Assembly: GCA_964612525.1 (NCBI GenBank)
Contig: CAZTCQ010000076.1
Span: 1 to 12,608 of the forward strand
DNA: 12,608 nucleotides
Reading direction: 5' to 3'
From: JAGNRR01 sp964612525
GTDB taxonomy: Bacteria > Bacteroidota > Bacteroidia > Chitinophagales > Chitinophagaceae
Within the stretch, counting starts at the first letter, position 1. Each line of letters opens with the position of its first letter. Position numbers and translations under genes: made by a program. The notes below the pieces were generated by a model that worked only from the letters and a program-made list of their open reading frames with translations, ran no database searches and had not been told where the DNA came from. Below are positions 12,293 through 12,608 of this stretch, in pieces.

Positions 12293-12470
12293 TTTTGTTC
12301 TTTTTTATAAGGTGTAAATAAATTCCGAAACATAAAATGGACGGAACCCAAAGGCCAATAAATATGGCTTGGATTTCATCTCCATTGAAGAATAGGATTT
12401 CCGAAAAAATCAAGGAGAGGAGGGCGGCTACAAAAAGTAGCTTGTCGGTTAAATTAAATTTTTTAAACAT
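12285..12470 (-). CDS. 61-residue two-helix membrane protein
   Basis: The product has a basic, amphipathic start (MFKKFNLTDK), a first membrane helix at about 11-28 (LLFVAALLSLIFSEILFF), a short NGDE loop, a second helix at about 34-53 (AIFIGLWVPSILCFGIYLHL) and a basic KKNKND tail, so both ends should be cytoplasmic. The GLWVPSIL segment is the most distinctive feature. The ATG is preceded by AGAAGCTAAACC, with A at -3 absent but no Shine-Dalgarno expected in this phylum. It forms an overlapping pair with the 30-residue protein downstream. Function is unknown; a role as subunit or regulator of a larger membrane complex is only a guess. Confidence 0.75.
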   Translation of the reverse strand: MFKKFNLTDKLLFVAALLSLIFSEILFFNGDEIQAIFIGLWVPSILCFGIYLHLIKKNKND

Positions 12471-12493
12471 GGTTTAGCTTCTGTTTTAATACT

Positions 12494-12501
12494 CAAATGT
12501 T
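12494..12501 (-). promoter_or_regulatory. Weak promoter of the small membrane-protein pair, AACATTTG
   Basis: AACATTTG on the minus strand matches TAnnTTTG except at the first base, 24 nt before ATG 12470. The remaining sequence to the window edge (12502-12608) is A+T-rich and shows no gene. Confidence 0.3.
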
Positions 12502-12608
12502 GAATTTGTTTTGCAATTGGGTTGTTTTAAACTTTATGTAAACTTGAAGTTAATAAAAGGAAGCTCCTCAGCCAAAAATGTTTAGATATAATTTGTTTTA
12601 TTTAAACA

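Noticed and set aside
1..12608. CRISPR array, tRNA, IS element, toxin-antitoxin or phage-defence module
   Set aside because: No regularly spaced repeats, cloverleaf, transposase or terminal inverted repeats, or known defence domains were seen on either strand.

Overview
The window comes from a Bacteroidota chromosome, most likely the Chitinophagia/Sphingobacteriia side of the phylum (inferred from family features; no 16S is present). The evidence is a type IX secretion (T9SS) C-terminal sorting domain, several lipoproteins with a Bacteroidota look, the gene order uppS-bamA-ompH-ompH, exact matches to the Bacteroidota -7 promoter element TAnnTTTG upstream of six genes, and the absence of Shine-Dalgarno sequences before the starts. 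No tRNA, rRNA, CRISPR array, insertion sequence or phage gene is visible.

Layout. 1-233 is the 3' end of an unidentified plus-strand gene. 360-2431 is the ribosomal protein S1 gene (rpsA, minus strand), with a strong terminator and a promoter that forces a start inside the longest open frame, apparently a UUG. 2698-3732 is a plus-strand lipoprotein with faint TolB-like propeller motifs. 3836-8400 is the envelope-biogenesis block on the minus strand: uppS (undecaprenyl diphosphate synthase), then bamA 11 nt downstream, a terminator-like hairpin, then two Skp/OmpH-type periplasmic chaperones with their own promoters. bamA contains a 100-N assembly gap at 7336-7435 that removes most of POTRA1. 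8498-9683 is a divergent eight-bladed PQQ-like propeller lipoprotein. It converges on a DUF4878-like lipoprotein (9777-10202, minus), and the two share a bidirectional terminator. 10625-12097 is a T9SS-secreted protein with three tandem Ig-like repeats. 12200-12470 holds two tiny membrane-protein genes on the minus strand overlapping by 8 nt; the downstream one encodes only 30 residues.

How the genes fit together. UppS makes the lipid carrier for peptidoglycan and other cell-wall glycans. The OmpH/Skp proteins carry unfolded outer-membrane proteins across the periplasm, and BamA inserts them, so the central block is a coherent envelope-assembly locus. The neighbouring PQQ-like propeller lipoprotein has the fold and blade number of BamB, the BAM accessory lipoprotein of Proteobacteria; a BAM link is a hypothesis only. 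The remaining genes are independent single transcription units. I see no clear evidence of a wholly new system. The best leads are the unusual starts and leaders of rpsA and uppS, the BamB-like neighbour, the overlapping micro-protein pair and the compact repeat protein.
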